Shown here: positions 24,331-33,802 of the stretch, in pieces | Position numbering within the stretch: the stretch's first letter is position 1 | Layout: each line of letters begins with the position of its first letter | NCBI GenBank assembly: GCA_002070115.1 | Contig: MWCO01000046.1 | Location: forward strand, 1 to 47,406 | Source of the DNA: Deltaproteobacteria bacterium ADurb.Bin207 | GTDB lineage: Bacteria; Myxococcota_A; Polyangia; Polyangiales; Polyangiaceae | Length of the DNA: 47,406 nt | Direction: 5' to 3' | Notes under the pieces: model-generated | Told to the model about the DNA's origin: nothing | Databases searched by the model: none | Seen by the model: the letters and a program-made list of their open reading frames with translations, nothing else | Translations under genes and position numbers: made by a program

Positions 24331-25029
24331 ATGGCCAACGTTCTCATTGTCGAAGATGAGCCTGCCATCGCCGAATCTCTTTCTTTCGCGTTGCGTCGCG
24401 ACGGTTTTGCCGTTGACATCGCCGACTGCCTTGCCCAGGTCAATGGCAAAATCGACCTTGCCGACCTCGTTTTGCTCGACTTGATGCTGCCCGATGGCAG
24501 TGGTTTCGATCTCATCGTGCAGATTCGTCGACGTGCGTTACGTCCTGCCATCATCGTGTTGTCAAGCCGCGATGAGGAGGCCGATCGGGTGGCAGCTCTC
24601 GAGTCGGGAGCGGATGATTACGTGACCAAACCTTTTTCTCCGCGGGAGGTGGTGGCGCGCGTGCGGGCGGTGCTTCGACGCGCCCAGCCTTTCGAAGCTC
24701 CTGAGCTACACCTGTCTTGTTCGAGCATTCAAGTCGATGTGACGACACGCCGCGCTGTGGTGCAAGGGACGGTGCTCGAGTTGACTCGGGTGGAGTTCGA
24801 CTTGCTCGCGTGTTTGATCGAAGAGCCGGGAAGGGTGTACACGCGCTCGCAACTCATCGACAAGGTGTGGGGCGACGGCTTTGCCATTACTGATCGAACT
24901 GTGGACTCGCATGTCAAAGGATTGCGCAAGAAGATGGTGGAGGCAGGAGGAGATCCGAATCTAGTCGAGACCGTTCGTGGTGTGGGGTATCGCATCGCCC
25001 TCGTTTCTTCCGTGCAGAGCGAACCGTGA
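24331..25029 (+). CDS. OmpR/PhoB-family response regulator
   Basis: A 232-residue DNA-binding response regulator. The receiver (1-118) has the acidic pair in VEDEP, the phospho-acceptor Asp in LLDLMLPDG and the conserved Lys in YVTKPFSPREV. The winged-helix output domain (about 130-225) has LTRVEFDLLACLIEEPGR and TVDSHVKGLRKK. The start at 24331 begins directly with NVLIVEDEP. Its stop overlaps the GTG start of the kinase gene, so the two are co-translated. Target genes are not evident; the divergent kor operon and the downstream TPR/PEGA genes are candidates. Confidence 0.95.
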   Translation: MANVLIVEDEPAIAESLSFALRRDGFAVDIADCLAQVNGKIDLADLVLLDLMLPDGSGFDLIVQIRRRALRPAIIVLSSRDEEADRVAALESGADDYVTKPFSPREVVARVRAVLRRAQPFEAPELHLSCSSIQVDVTTRRAVVQGTVLELTRVEFDLLACLIEEPGRVYTRSQLIDKVWGDGFAITDRTVDSHVKGLRKKMVEAGGDPNLVETVRGVGYRIALVSSVQSEP

Positions 25030-26405
25030 TTCGATTCCTTTTCGTTTTCACTGGCGCCATCGGTTTGATTCTTCTGATGGCCTTCGTAGCCGCGAAACTG
25101 TCCCGGGTTCGCACCGAAGGCATCTCCGTTCGTTTGCAAATCTTCATTGCGCTGGCGTTCATTGTCGGAGCCTTTTCTTTTGGACTGGGTTTGCTCGTTC
25201 TCGACCGTATCGAAGCGCGCGCCACTCGCGTTGCCAAAGAAGCCGCTAGCGACGAGGCGGCTGCCATTGCCACGTTCATTGCGGGTCAAATCGATGCTAC
25301 CGGCGCCTCGCTCCACGGTATCGTCGAGGTGCTTGAATACGAACGAAGACGCGGAAGTCCGGAACGTTCTCGTCTCGCTCTTTTTGATGCATCGGGCAAG
25401 GTGATGTTCATCGATGGCCCAAACCCCGATGATCCGGGAACCGTCGCCGTGCGCGCCCCCATTCATACACGCCACGGTGTGGCCGGCCATGTGCAAGTCG
25501 TCAAAGAAACCGTCATCATGCGCAGACTGCTGGCCGATTTTGCGCCCACGGTCCTTGTCATCAGCGCCATTCTTGGTGCAGCGGCGGCGCTTGCGGCCGC
25601 GCTCATCGGCAGAGCCATCGCTGCTCCCATCGAATCTCTCACCCACTTCGCAGAACGAGTCAGCGAAGGGGATCGCGCCGTCACCCCACCGGTGCCCCAC
25701 GGACTCGAAGTCAAACGACTCACCAAAGCCATCGACAAAATGCGTCGACAACTCGATGGCTTACCTTACGTCGAAAGCTTTGCTGCCGACTTGTCTCACG
25801 AACTCAAAAACCCTGTGGCCGCCATTCGCGCTTCGGCGGAAGTGCTCGATGACGGCGCGTTGGCAGAGCCCGAAGAGGCGGCTCGATTCGTCAAACGCAT
25901 TCGGGAGGCTACCGGGCGCATCGAGGTCATCCTTTCGGAGCTTCTGTCGCTGGCGCGTATCGAGTCGCGAGGCATCGAGAACTTCGATTCGGTCGATTTG
26001 CAGGCGGTGGTTCGGTCCATCCTCGAATCGCACGCGACCCGGGGCAAAGTCCTGTTCGAGCCTGGCGGTCCCGTACGTATCCGTGGGGATGGCCGGTGGT
26101 TGGCGCGTGCGATCGACAACCTCGTTCACAACGCCTTTTCTCATGGAGATGGCTCGCAACCGCCCCGCATTTCCCTTCATACCCTCGGTCCCAATGCCAT
26201 GGTCACCGTCTCCAATCCTGGAACTCTTCTTCCTCATGTCCGAAAACGGTTATTTCGGAGATTTGTGACCTCGCGAGGCGATAAAGGCGGAACCGGTCTC
26301 GGTCTGCCCATCGTGCGTGCCGTCGCCGAAGCCCATCGCGGAAAAGTCGAAGTGGAATGCGATGATACGACCGTTACCTTTCGCCTCGTCCTACCCAAAG
26401 AATGA
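25026..26405 (+). CDS. Membrane sensor histidine kinase
   Basis: A 459-residue kinase from a GTG start that overlaps the regulator stop. It has hydrophobic segments at about 1-22, 38-60 and 175-198, so the short periplasmic sensor (about 62-174) lies between the last two. A HAMP linker follows (about 198-250, IAAPIESLTHFAERVSEGD). The dimerisation helix carries the phospho-His in ADLSHELKNPVAAI. The ATPase has the N box DNLVHNAFSHG, a shortened G1 region (TVSNPG) and GGTGLGLPIVRAVAEAHRG. The layout is like CreC. The N box begins DNL rather than the more common ENL. It faces the periplasm and phosphorylates the adjacent regulator; the signal is not known. Confidence 0.94.
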   Translation: MIRFLFVFTGAIGLILLMAFVAAKLSRVRTEGISVRLQIFIALAFIVGAFSFGLGLLVLDRIEARATRVAKEAASDEAAAIATFIAGQIDATGASLHGIVEVLEYERRRGSPERSRLALFDASGKVMFIDGPNPDDPGTVAVRAPIHTRHGVAGHVQVVKETVIMRRLLADFAPTVLVISAILGAAAALAAALIGRAIAAPIESLTHFAERVSEGDRAVTPPVPHGLEVKRLTKAIDKMRRQLDGLPYVESFAADLSHELKNPVAAIRASAEVLDDGALAEPEEAARFVKRIREATGRIEVILSELLSLARIESRGIENFDSVDLQAVVRSILESHATRGKVLFEPGGPVRIRGDGRWLARAIDNLVHNAFSHGDGSQPPRISLHTLGPNAMVTVSNPGTLLPHVRKRLFRRFVTSRGDKGGTGLGLPIVRAVAEAHRGKVEVECDDTTVTFRLVLPKE

Positions 26406-26588
26406 GCCCATTGCCACGGGGCCTTCGGCCACCGGCGCGGTGGGAACCAGCCCGTCCGCTCCTCAGACCCAGTCGATTATCGGAATGCAACGACCCAATT
26501 CGGCTCCTTCGCTCAAGACCTTTGCTTTGCTCTTTGCCTGTGGCACTTCCGTGGTAGACTCCCACCGTTCGTCAGGAGGATTCTCATC

Positions 26589-27200
26589 ATGCAACATGGT
26601 TGGCCTTTGTGGGCCGCGCTCGGATTGATGATGTCGGTAACGTCCATCAGCTTGGCTGATGACACCAAGGCACAGACCCAAGACTCCAAGGCTGCAACCA
26701 CCAAGCGACGCGATCCAAAAGGGATAACCGGCATCAGTCCTTTCATGGAACTGATCGTCAAGGGAAGTTCGACATACGTCGCAAGAGACTTCCCTACGGC
26801 TATCTCCACCTACCAAGAGGCGATCCAAAAAACTCCGAATCGTCCGCTTGGACACTACATGCTCGGACAAGCCTTCCTGGCCGACAAAAAAATCGACCAA
26901 GCCGAAGGGGCGTGGCAAACCGCGCTCCGATACGCGAATAGCGATCCGGTCGTGCGCGCGAAAATTCTTTTCGTCCTCGCGGATCTTCGCGAGCAACAAG
27001 GCCGATGGGACGATGCCATCAAGGCATGGAAAGCGTATGCCGACTTCATCGCATCGGAACCCAAGGCCAAAGGCTATCCTGCCACCCCCACCGAGCGCAT
27101 TCGCATCATCGAAAAACGCCAGGAACTCGAAGCGAAATACGCCAAAGTCAAAGAACGAATCGCCCAGCGAGAGCAAGACGTCGCAGAAAAAGCCAAGTAA
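26589..27200 (+). CDS. Periplasmic TPR protein
   Basis: A 203-residue product with a strong AGGAGG ribosome site and a signal peptide (cleavage near SISLADD). Two to three tetratricopeptide units are visible between residues 55 and 135 (FPTAISTYQEAIQKTPNRPLG and the following GQAFLADKKIDQAEGAWQTAL region, shown here in part). A long charged helix or coiled coil at the C-terminus is rich in Lys, Glu and Arg. It probably acts as a protein-interaction module in the periplasm. The PEGA-protein gene follows 54 bases later on the same strand, suggesting they work together. Confidence 0.8.
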   Translation: MQHGWPLWAALGLMMSVTSISLADDTKAQTQDSKAATTKRRDPKGITGISPFMELIVKGSSTYVARDFPTAISTYQEAIQKTPNRPLGHYMLGQAFLADKKIDQAEGAWQTALRYANSDPVVRAKILFVLADLREQQGRWDDAIKAWKAYADFIASEPKAKGYPATPTERIRIIEKRQELEAKYAKVKERIAQREQDVAEKAK

Positions 27201-27254
27201 TCGGATATGCACGAATCATTACGTCCCACAACCAGCTCGCAGCGGAGGCATCGG

Positions 27255-28394
27255 ATGCGCCGTGGTTTGATGTTGCTCGGCCCCTTCCTCATCCTCGCAA
27301 GTCCCTCGGTCGGCTTTGCGGACCCTCCTAGTCCCGATACGCCGGCCATTACCGTCGTCCGCATCAAAACCGAAGATTCCGACGCCCAGGCCGATGCGTT
27401 GACGACCGCGTTGCAAGCGGAAGTGCGCAATTTAGCGGGCTGGTCCCTCGCCGAGGGCGATTATTCCCTCGAAGTGCTCACCATGGCACTACGTTGCCCC
27501 TGGCCACCGGATGCCGCTTGCGAAGCTCGCATCGCACAAGAAATCAAAGCAGACCGCTATATCTGGGGAACTATCGACGAAAAATCTGGAAAAGCAGTCG
27601 GCACGTTGCACCTCTGGCAACGGGACCAAGGGCAAACGAAAGTCGACCTTTCCTACGCGTCGAATTTAACAGAAGCTAACGACGAAACCCTTCGCCAAAT
27701 CGTCCGGGAAGCTCTCGCCACCCTGACCGGCGGTCCCCCCAAAGGCTCCGTCGATATCAGAGCCGGCGACGTCAACGGACAGGTGCTCGTCGACGGTAAG
27801 CCTGTGGGCACCATCCAAAACGGAAAAGCCACCATCTTCGTGCCCGCCGGCACCCGTCGGATCGAAGTACGAGCCCCTGGTTATGCCCCTGTTTCCGGCG
27901 ACGTGACCGTCCACCCCAACGGAAGCGTTTCCCTTACCTTGCATCCCGTCGCTCAAGAAAACGCCGATTCCTCGGAAGGACCGAACTATCGCCGTATCGG
28001 TGCCTATTCCGCCTTGGTCGCTGGCGGCGCCTTGGCTATTGGTGGTGTGTATTCCTCGTTGCAAGTCAACAGCATCAACAACGACAATGCGTTTATCGCC
28101 TACCGAGAGGGTGTCGAAGGAGATGTATGCGAAGCGGCCAAAAATGGCGTGTATTCCGGGAAAGCCGGAGCCGCTTCCCCCCAAACCGTCGAGGATAAAT
28201 GCGCCGCCTCTGATAAGTTTTCCGTACTCCAATGGGTTTTCTACGGGTTGAGCGCCGTTTCCGTGGGCGCGGGAACATACCTATTGGTTACCGAAAAACC
28301 CGACGAAAAGGGGCCCTCGACTGCCAACCAACTGCAAGTTCTTCCCACGGCGGTGCGTGGCGGGGGTGGCTTGGACCTCCGGCTTAAATTCTAA
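27255..28394 (+). CDS. PEGA-domain envelope protein
   Basis: About 379 residues from the ATG at 27255, which has GGAGG six bases upstream; an ATG 16 codons earlier has no such site. A signal peptide ends near SVGFADPP. Residues 30-150 form a small alpha/beta domain with Cys pairs (RCPWPPDAACEA). The PEGA beta-domain is at about 155-235, with VLVDGKPVGTI, FVPAGTRRIEVRAPGY and SLTLHP. Two hydrophobic segments near 252-275 and 325-345 suggest membrane association of the C-terminal part. An intervening loop contains three Cys residues. Myxobacteria carry many such proteins with TPR partners; function is unassigned. Confidence 0.8.
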   Translation: MRRGLMLLGPFLILASPSVGFADPPSPDTPAITVVRIKTEDSDAQADALTTALQAEVRNLAGWSLAEGDYSLEVLTMALRCPWPPDAACEARIAQEIKADRYIWGTIDEKSGKAVGTLHLWQRDQGQTKVDLSYASNLTEANDETLRQIVREALATLTGGPPKGSVDIRAGDVNGQVLVDGKPVGTIQNGKATIFVPAGTRRIEVRAPGYAPVSGDVTVHPNGSVSLTLHPVAQENADSSEGPNYRRIGAYSALVAGGALAIGGVYSSLQVNSINNDNAFIAYREGVEGDVCEAAKNGVYSGKAGAASPQTVEDKCAASDKFSVLQWVFYGLSAVSVGAGTYLLVTEKPDEKGPSTANQLQVLPTAVRGGGGLDLRLKF

Positions 28395-28462
28395 CTAATC
28401 GTTTTTATTGATATTAATTCCCCTCGCCCCCACAGCTCGGGATGCCTGTAGAGTCAAAACCC

Positions 28463-29053
28463 ATGCGTATCGTAGCAGGCGTATTGCGCGGAAGGAGACT
28501 CCGAGTTCCGACTGGAAAAACCACACGTCCCACCACCGAGCGAGTACGAGAAGCCTTGTTCGACATGCTTGGCTCGAGCATCCAGCAGCGCAACGTGCTC
28601 GACCTTTATGCCGGTTCAGGGGCGTTGGGTATCGAAGCCTTGTCCCGCGGTGCTCGCCGCACCGTCTTTGTCGAAGCGGCCCCTTCAGCGGCGCAAATCA
28701 TCCGTGCCAATCTAGTTAATCTAGCCCTCACCGACCCTTCGGTGGCTCAAGTCGTTGTGCGTGCAGTAGAGCGTAGCTTTTCTGTTCTTCGTGCTTTTTC
28801 GCCTTTTGATCTGTGTTTCGTAGACCCCCCGTTTTCCGCGGTTCGTGATCGTTCGGCCCTTCGCGCGGTCGAAGCCATGGTGGAGGAAGGGATCTTATCA
28901 CCCCACGCCGAATTGATTTTTGAATCCCCTAGCGATCAGCCGGTTCCTTCGCTACAGGGATTCGGGCTCGACGATTTTCGACAGTATGGTGATACGCATC
29001 TGGCGTTCTTTTCTCTCGCAAACGGGAAAAATAAGCTACAACGCGAAACCTGA
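28463..29053 (+). CDS. rsmD: 16S rRNA (guanine966-N2)-methyltransferase
   Basis: A 196-residue SAM-dependent methyltransferase that methylates guanine 966 of 16S rRNA in the assembling 30S subunit. The family start is RIVAGVLRGRRL, then RPTTERVREALFDMLG. The SAM loop is LDLYAGSGALGIEALSRGA and the catalytic motif is DPPF. The ATG at 28463 matches the usual RsmD N-terminus; an ATG seven codons upstream is possible. It is transcribed with the downstream AgmX-like gene or alone; the gap is 40 bases. Confidence 0.93.
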   Translation: MRIVAGVLRGRRLRVPTGKTTRPTTERVREALFDMLGSSIQQRNVLDLYAGSGALGIEALSRGARRTVFVEAAPSAAQIIRANLVNLALTDPSVAQVVVRAVERSFSVLRAFSPFDLCFVDPPFSAVRDRSALRAVEAMVEEGILSPHAELIFESPSDQPVPSLQGFGLDDFRQYGDTHLAFFSLANGKNKLQRET

Positions 29054-29093
29054 ATCGGTATACTACCGCTTCGAGATTCTTTGAGGGACCTGC

Positions 29094-29708
29094 ATGACTC
29101 CTTCTTCGCCTCCTCGCCCGTCCATTCCTTCGACGTTGCCGAAAAAGTCGAGCGGTGCGCCTTATATCGCGGCCATCATCATTCTTGTGCTGCTGATCAT
29201 TGGTTTGGTTTGGTTCAAGTTTAGCAGGAAGGATCCGCCGGTTCAGACGCCTGTGATTCAGTCGATGACGGTCGAAACCGCCCAGCCTCCACCCATTTTG
29301 GATATTCCGGCCCCCCCGGAAATCGAGGCCGGCCCAGATAGCGGGCCCGACAGCGGAAAGAAAAACACGGCAACGAGCGGAACGAACCTATGTTCGAGCC
29401 CCTGCAATGGAAACGCGCCGCCCGCGTTACGCAGCGCTCTTTCCAGCACCGCGGGGGCCGCCCGCGGGTGCTATGAACGCGCTTTGCGCACCAATCCTAT
29501 GCTCGAAGGACGCATGATGGTCGCGGTTCGGGTTGCTTCTAACGGCAATGTCTGTAGTGCCAGCGTGGTCCAAGACAGCGTGGGCTCGGCGCAAGTGACT
29601 TCTTGTGTCAGCAGCCTGTTCAGCGGAAAACGTTTCCCACCGGTAACGGATGGCCGCTGTGCCGATGTTCAAGTCCCCCTATCTTTCAAACCTCGGGAGA
29701 ATAAATGA
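29094..29708 (+). CDS. AgmX/PglI C-terminal-like single-pass membrane protein
   Basis: A 204-residue product with a Pro-rich cytoplasmic N-terminus (residues 1-22) and one transmembrane segment (about 24-42, IAAIIILVLLIIGLVWF). A Pro/Asp/Gly-rich spacer follows, then a TonB-like C-terminal domain (about 115-200). That domain has the pattern GCYERALRTNP, EGRMMVAVRVASNGNV and VPLSFKP, as in the AgmX/PglI family associated with gliding and adventurous motility in myxobacteria. Six Cys residues in the periplasmic part could form disulfides. GAGGGA lies just before the ATG. The stop overlaps the start of a small lipoprotein gene. Confidence 0.78.
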   Translation: MTPSSPPRPSIPSTLPKKSSGAPYIAAIIILVLLIIGLVWFKFSRKDPPVQTPVIQSMTVETAQPPPILDIPAPPEIEAGPDSGPDSGKKNTATSGTNLCSSPCNGNAPPALRSALSSTAGAARGCYERALRTNPMLEGRMMVAVRVASNGNVCSASVVQDSVGSAQVTSCVSSLFSGKRFPPVTDGRCADVQVPLSFKPRENK

Positions 29709-29872
29709 TGTCCCGTGTACTTTGGCTACTCGTTGGTGCCCTGTTGCTCGCCGCTTGTGGCGATGACGAGCGTGAAACCCCCAACTGTGAAGACATGTCC
29801 AAATGCGTGACGGAGCCAAGCGGTGGAACCCCCATCTCTTCGGACGCCGGCTCCGACAGCGCCTCCGATTGA
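29705..29872 (+). CDS. Small 55-residue lipoprotein
   Basis: A very short gene whose ATG overlaps the stop of the preceding gene (ATGA). The leader MMSRVLWLLVGALLLAAC is a textbook lipoprotein signal with Cys18. The mature part of 38 residues is acidic, with two more Cys residues (PNCEDMSKC), and ends in a Ser/Asp-rich tail. No family is recognised. The overlap with the AgmX-like gene suggests that it is made with that protein and may be its partner at the membrane. Confidence 0.75.
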   Translation: MMSRVLWLLVGALLLAACGDDERETPNCEDMSKCVTEPSGGTPISSDAGSDSASD

Positions 29873-29917
29873 GCATCCTTCCCTCTGCCCGAAAAAACGC
29901 TCTCGTTTTCATCCATC

Positions 29918-32002
29918 ATGCCTCGTTTCGAATTGGTTTCCTCCTTTCTTCCCAAGGGCGACCAACCCAAAGCCATCGAAGAAATATGTGACCGTCTCCG
30001 TCGCCACGAACGATTCACAACCTTGTTGGGCATTACCGGAAGCGGTAAAACATTCACGATCGCCAACGTCATCGCGACCGTCAACCGACCCGCCCTCATC
30101 ATGGCGCCGAACAAGACGTTGGCCGCCCAGCTCTATAGCGAAATGCGCGACCTGTTCCCCCAGAACGCCGTCGAATATTTCGTCTCCTATTACGACTATT
30201 ATCAACCCGAAGCCTACATCCCTGTCACCGATACCTTCATCGAAAAAGACTCCATCATCAACGACCACATCGATCGCATGCGCCACGCCGCCACCGCCGC
30301 GCTCTTGAGCCGTCACGATGTCATCATCGTGGCTTCCGTAAGCTGTATTTATGGCATCGGTTCGGCGGAAAGCTATGCAGGCCTGCTCGTTCCCATCGAA
30401 ACCGGAGTCGAACTGCGTCGCGACGAGCTGCTGCGCAAGTTAGTCGATATCCAATACGAGCGAAACGATATCGATTTTCACCGAGGCACCTTTCGGGTTC
30501 GGGGGGATGTGGTGGAAGTCTTCCCGGCTTATGAGCAAGACCGAGCCGTTCGTGTCGAGTTTTTTGGCGATGAGGTGGAGGCGATTCGTCAAATCGATCC
30601 CATGCGTGGTCGGGTGTTGCAAACCTTGGAGCGCTACGATGTGTATCCAGGTTCGCATTACGTCACACCCGAGGCTCAACTGCGCAAGGCCGCCGAATCC
30701 ATTCGCGCCGAACTTCTCGAGCGATCGCAGTTTTTTGACGGCCAAGGGCGTTTGCTCGAAAAACAGCGGATCGAGCAGCGCACCCTGTACGACCTCGAAA
30801 TGCTCGAGCAGATGGGCTACTGCCAAGGAATCGAGAACTACTCCCGCCATCTATCCGGGAGAAAAGCTGGGGATGCGCCGCCTACGCTCATCGATTATTT
30901 TCCCGACGATTTCCTTCTGATCATCGACGAATCCCATCAGACTTTGCCGCAAATCAAGGCGATGTATCAGGGCGACCGGTCGCGCAAAAGCACCCTGGTC
31001 GATTATGGATTTCGTCTGCCCAGCGCCTTGGACAATCGGCCTTTGCGTTACGACGAATTCGAATCGCGTATCAAACAGTGCATTTTCGTCTCTGCCACGC
31101 CTGGAGAGGAGGAAATTGGGTTGACGGCTGGAGAAGTGGTCGAGCAAGTCATTCGACCCACCGGCCTGACGGATCCCAGGGTCGAAGTACGTACCGTGAC
31201 AGGGCAAGTCGATGATCTTCTTGGTGAAATCCGCGTTCGGGTCCAGGCCGGTGAGCGCGTGCTCGTCACCACCTTGACCAAACGAATGGCCGAAGATCTC
31301 ACGGATTACTACCAAGAACTTGGGATTCGGGTTCGCTATCTTCACTCGGACGTGGAAACCCTCGAACGCATCGAATTGCTAAGGGATTTGAGACTTGGGG
31401 AATTCGATGTGCTGGTGGGAATCAACCTGCTTCGAGAAGGATTGGATTTGCCGGAAGTTTCTCTTGTGGCCATTCTCGATGCCGACAAGGAAGGTTTCCT
31501 GCGTTCCGCTCGCTCTTTGATTCAAACCATCGGCCGCGCAGCCCGCAACGTCAACGGGCGAGTCATCATGTATGCCGATCGCATCACCGACGCGATGAAC
31601 CGCGCCCTTGAGGAAACGAATCGCCGTCGAGAACGACAAACCCGGTACAACGAAACCCACGGCATCACACCGGAAACGGTAAAAAAGGCCATCGCCGATA
31701 TTTCTCCGTCGTCGGGAAACACCGATTATTACACGATTCCGTCACGTCGACGGGAAAGTTCGGCGGCAGCCGAAACCGAAATCTCGTTGCAAGAGCGGAT
31801 CGAGGCGATGCGCGCGGAGATGTTTTTGGCCGCGGAAGCATTGGATTTCGAACGGGCGGCTCGTCTTCGCGATACGCTCAAGTCCCTTCGTGCGCTGGAA
31901 GAACCACAAACGAGCGCGATCGCCGCGAACCCCGTGAAAAAGTCCCGCAAGTCCTCCTTGCGTGACGCTCCCAAAAGCGCCCGTCCCCGACGACGTCGGT
32001 AG
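29918..32002 (+). CDS. uvrB: Excinuclease ABC subunit B
   Basis: A 694-residue DNA repair helicase-like protein of the usual length. UvrB receives damaged DNA from UvrA and recruits UvrC. The Walker A is [10 protein letters not shown], followed by [11 protein letters not shown]. The damage-probing beta-hairpin is in [14 protein letters not shown]. Helicase motifs II (IIDESH) and VI (QTIGRAARN) are intact. The C-terminal UVR coiled-coil domain that binds UvrC is at about 625-660. A Lys/Arg-rich tail ends the protein. It has its own gap from the small lipoprotein gene and faces a convergent lipoprotein gene. Confidence 0.98.
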   Translation: MPRFELVSSFLPKGDQPKAIEEICDRLRRHERFTTLLGITGSGKTFTIANVIATVNRPALIMAPNKTLAAQLYSEMRDLFPQNAVEYFVSYYDYYQPEAYIPVTDTFIEKDSIINDHIDRMRHAATAALLSRHDVIIVASVSCIYGIGSAESYAGLLVPIETGVELRRDELLRKLVDIQYERNDIDFHRGTFRVRGDVVEVFPAYEQDRAVRVEFFGDEVEAIRQIDPMRGRVLQTLERYDVYPGSHYVTPEAQLRKAAESIRAELLERSQFFDGQGRLLEKQRIEQRTLYDLEMLEQMGYCQGIENYSRHLSGRKAGDAPPTLIDYFPDDFLLIIDESHQTLPQIKAMYQGDRSRKSTLVDYGFRLPSALDNRPLRYDEFESRIKQCIFVSATPGEEEIGLTAGEVVEQVIRPTGLTDPRVEVRTVTGQVDDLLGEIRVRVQAGERVLVTTLTKRMAEDLTDYYQELGIRVRYLHSDVETLERIELLRDLRLGEFDVLVGINLLREGLDLPEVSLVAILDADKEGFLRSARSLIQTIGRAARNVNGRVIMYADRITDAMNRALEETNRRRERQTRYNETHGITPETVKKAIADISPSSGNTDYYTIPSRRRESSAAAETEISLQERIEAMRAEMFLAAEALDFERAARLRDTLKSLRALEEPQTSAIAANPVKKSRKSSLRDAPKSARPRRRR

Positions 32003-32049
32003 CGGCTATCGGCTCGAGGAGTATCGCCGGTTCCTCGCTTGGGGAGCGT

Positions 32050-32793
32050 TCATGGATGGACGTGCAAATCCGCCTCTTCCAGAACGGTTTTGACGAAGGA
32101 AGGAAGGGAGATGTCTCGCTGCTGATGAGAGGTGCTGGTTGGTGGGCATTGACGATCGGCTGCGACAGCTATGTCAATGCTTTTGAGTTCGTTGGCGGTA
32201 CGCGCTTCGACGACCCGGATCTGATACGTGGCATCGTGTAGTTCCAAGGTATGCTTGGCAAAGGGGCATTCTTTCACTTTTTGGTGCTTTTTGACCGACA
32301 CGCATACCACCAGGGCGTAAGCATCGGCTTGTTTGGATTTGCCGCTTTTGGGGCCGATGCTGTCATAGCTGTTCGTGATTGTATCGACGAGATACAAATC
32401 CGATCCGAGGTTTTGGGTGGCGACCACGGCGGCGTTATGGGCACCGGAGGTATTGTCGACCGCGGCAGCCGTGGGCTCGGCCTTTCCATCGCAGACTTTT
32501 CCAAGGTCAAGGACACTCGGTATGGCAGGGGAAGACGCGGTGGGGGTGGCTGCAGGGCTGGCGAGCGGCGTTGGGCTGGGTTCGTCCAAACCGCATTGTT
32601 TTCTGCACGACCAGCGGCTTTCTTTCGCCTTCTGGCTACATGAGTCCGCTTCGGATTGGGTTTTCGAGCCGCACGCTTTTTCTTGGCTCTCGAAGGCTTT
32701 TTCGCATTCTTGGATGCACGACGGCTTGTTGTTTTGGCAACCCATCCAGAGCAATCCAGAAAAACACAAGGCAACTATCAGACAATTCCGCAT
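32050..32793 (-). CDS. Cys-rich lipoprotein of unknown function
   Basis: About 247 residues from the ATG at 32793, chosen because it gives a lipoprotein leader ending in LLWMGC. An upstream extension to 32904 is not secretory. The N-terminal 50 mature residues contain seven Cys in a helical, charged setting (CIQECEKAF, ACGS, DSCSQ, SCRKQC). This suggests a small disulfide-linked helical hairpin. A Pro/Ser/Ala linker follows. The C-terminal 160 residues form an alpha/beta domain with Cys residues, which I do not recognise. Probably exposed to the periplasm or cell surface. It is convergent with uvrB. Confidence 0.75.
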   Translation of the reverse strand: MRNCLIVALCFSGLLWMGCQNNKPSCIQECEKAFESQEKACGSKTQSEADSCSQKAKESRWSCRKQCGLDEPSPTPLASPAATPTASSPAIPSVLDLGKVCDGKAEPTAAAVDNTSGAHNAAVVATQNLGSDLYLVDTITNSYDSIGPKSGKSKQADAYALVVCVSVKKHQKVKECPFAKHTLELHDATYQIRVVEARTANELKSIDIAVAADRQCPPTSTSHQQRDISLPSFVKTVLEEADLHVHP

Positions 32794-32977
32794 CCAAGAA
32801 GGATAACCGAAAGCGCCACGTTCGTGGAAAATACTATTAACTATGTAAATACAGCTAGTTGCAACTTGCGCGGCTTTCGACTGGGGTTTGGGTATCGGGG
32901 CCATGACGAAAGAGCGTCCGTTGACGTGGCGGGGGGGGTGGCGTTAGATGGCCGAACGCGATCGGAAGGATATCGTC

Positions 32978-33802
32978 ATGAGCGACAAAGCAGACCACGA
33001 CCTGGGGCGAGACGTCATGGGGGAGGTATCACGACGAGCGGCCCTTCACGGCGTGATTGCGCTAGGGGGATTGTGGTTTTTGCCGATGGCGGGATGTGAA
33101 CGACCGCTAGTGGCTTCGGTGCCCCAACCTGACCCCAATCCTCATCCCTCGTCTTCTTCACCGATGGAAAAGGAGCCTGCCATGCCTACGGAATACACTC
33201 TTCCGCCTCTCTCCTATGCCTACGACGCCTTGGAGCCTCATATCGATGCGCAGACGTTGCGGCTTCATCACGACATGCATCATGCGGGATATGTCAAGGG
33301 AGCGAATGCGGCGCTCGCGAATCTCGAGCAAGCAAGAAAAAGCGGAGACTACAACCTGGTCGATTTATACTCGAAAAAGCTGGCTTTTCATCTGTCCGGC
33401 CATCTTCTTCATTCTCTATTTTGGGAGAATATGGCGCCAGTCGGCAAAGGGGGGGAACCTTCCAAGCCTTTGGACGCGGCGATTCGTGCGGCTTTTGGGA
33501 GCCTGGAGGCCATGAAAGCGCAAATGTCCGCGGTAGCCGTTTCGGTGGAGGGAAGTGGCTGGGCCGTATTGGGGTATCATCCGATCGACCAACAGCTTTC
33601 TCTGCTTCAATGTGAAAACCATGAGAAAAAAGCGGTGTGGGGAACCATCCCCTTGCTGGTCGTCGACGTGTGGGAGCATGCGTATTACTTGAAGTACCAA
33701 AACAAACGGGCGGATTTTGTGGCGGCGTGGTGGAACCTGGTCCATTGGAATGACGTATCCGCGCGCTATGCGAAAGCCAAAACGCTCACGGCTTTGCGCT
33801 AG
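32978..33802 (+). CDS. Tat-exported lipidated Fe/Mn superoxide dismutase
   Basis: A 274-residue superoxide dismutase with an export leader. From the ATG at 32978 (GGAAGGA eight bases upstream) the N-terminus has VSRRAALHGVIALGG, a Tat-type twin-Arg (residues 19-20) and hydrophobic core, then a lipobox PMAGC (Cys40). A Pro/Ser linker leads to the SOD domain (about 70-270). Metal ligands are seen in LRLHHDMHHAGY, GHLLHSLFWENM, and the DVWEH pair. The position usually Asn in GGHxNH is Leu here. The second-sphere position usually Gln in Mn enzymes appears as His (CENHEKK), as in some actinobacterial and archaeal members. It would remove superoxide in the periplasm. Its last 17 bases overlap the convergent AhpD-like gene. 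Confidence 0.9.
   Translation: MSDKADHDLGRDVMGEVSRRAALHGVIALGGLWFLPMAGCERPLVASVPQPDPNPHPSSSSPMEKEPAMPTEYTLPPLSYAYDALEPHIDAQTLRLHHDMHHAGYVKGANAALANLEQARKSGDYNLVDLYSKKLAFHLSGHLLHSLFWENMAPVGKGGEPSKPLDAAIRAAFGSLEAMKAQMSAVAVSVEGSGWAVLGYHPIDQQLSLLQCENHEKKAVWGTIPLLVVDVWEHAYYLKYQNKRADFVAAWWNLVHWNDVSARYAKAKTLTALR

Noticed and set aside
24729..25751. A 340-codon - strand frame opposite the two-component genes
   Set aside because: The receiver, winged-helix and kinase motifs are all on the + strand, and the antisense product has no domain.
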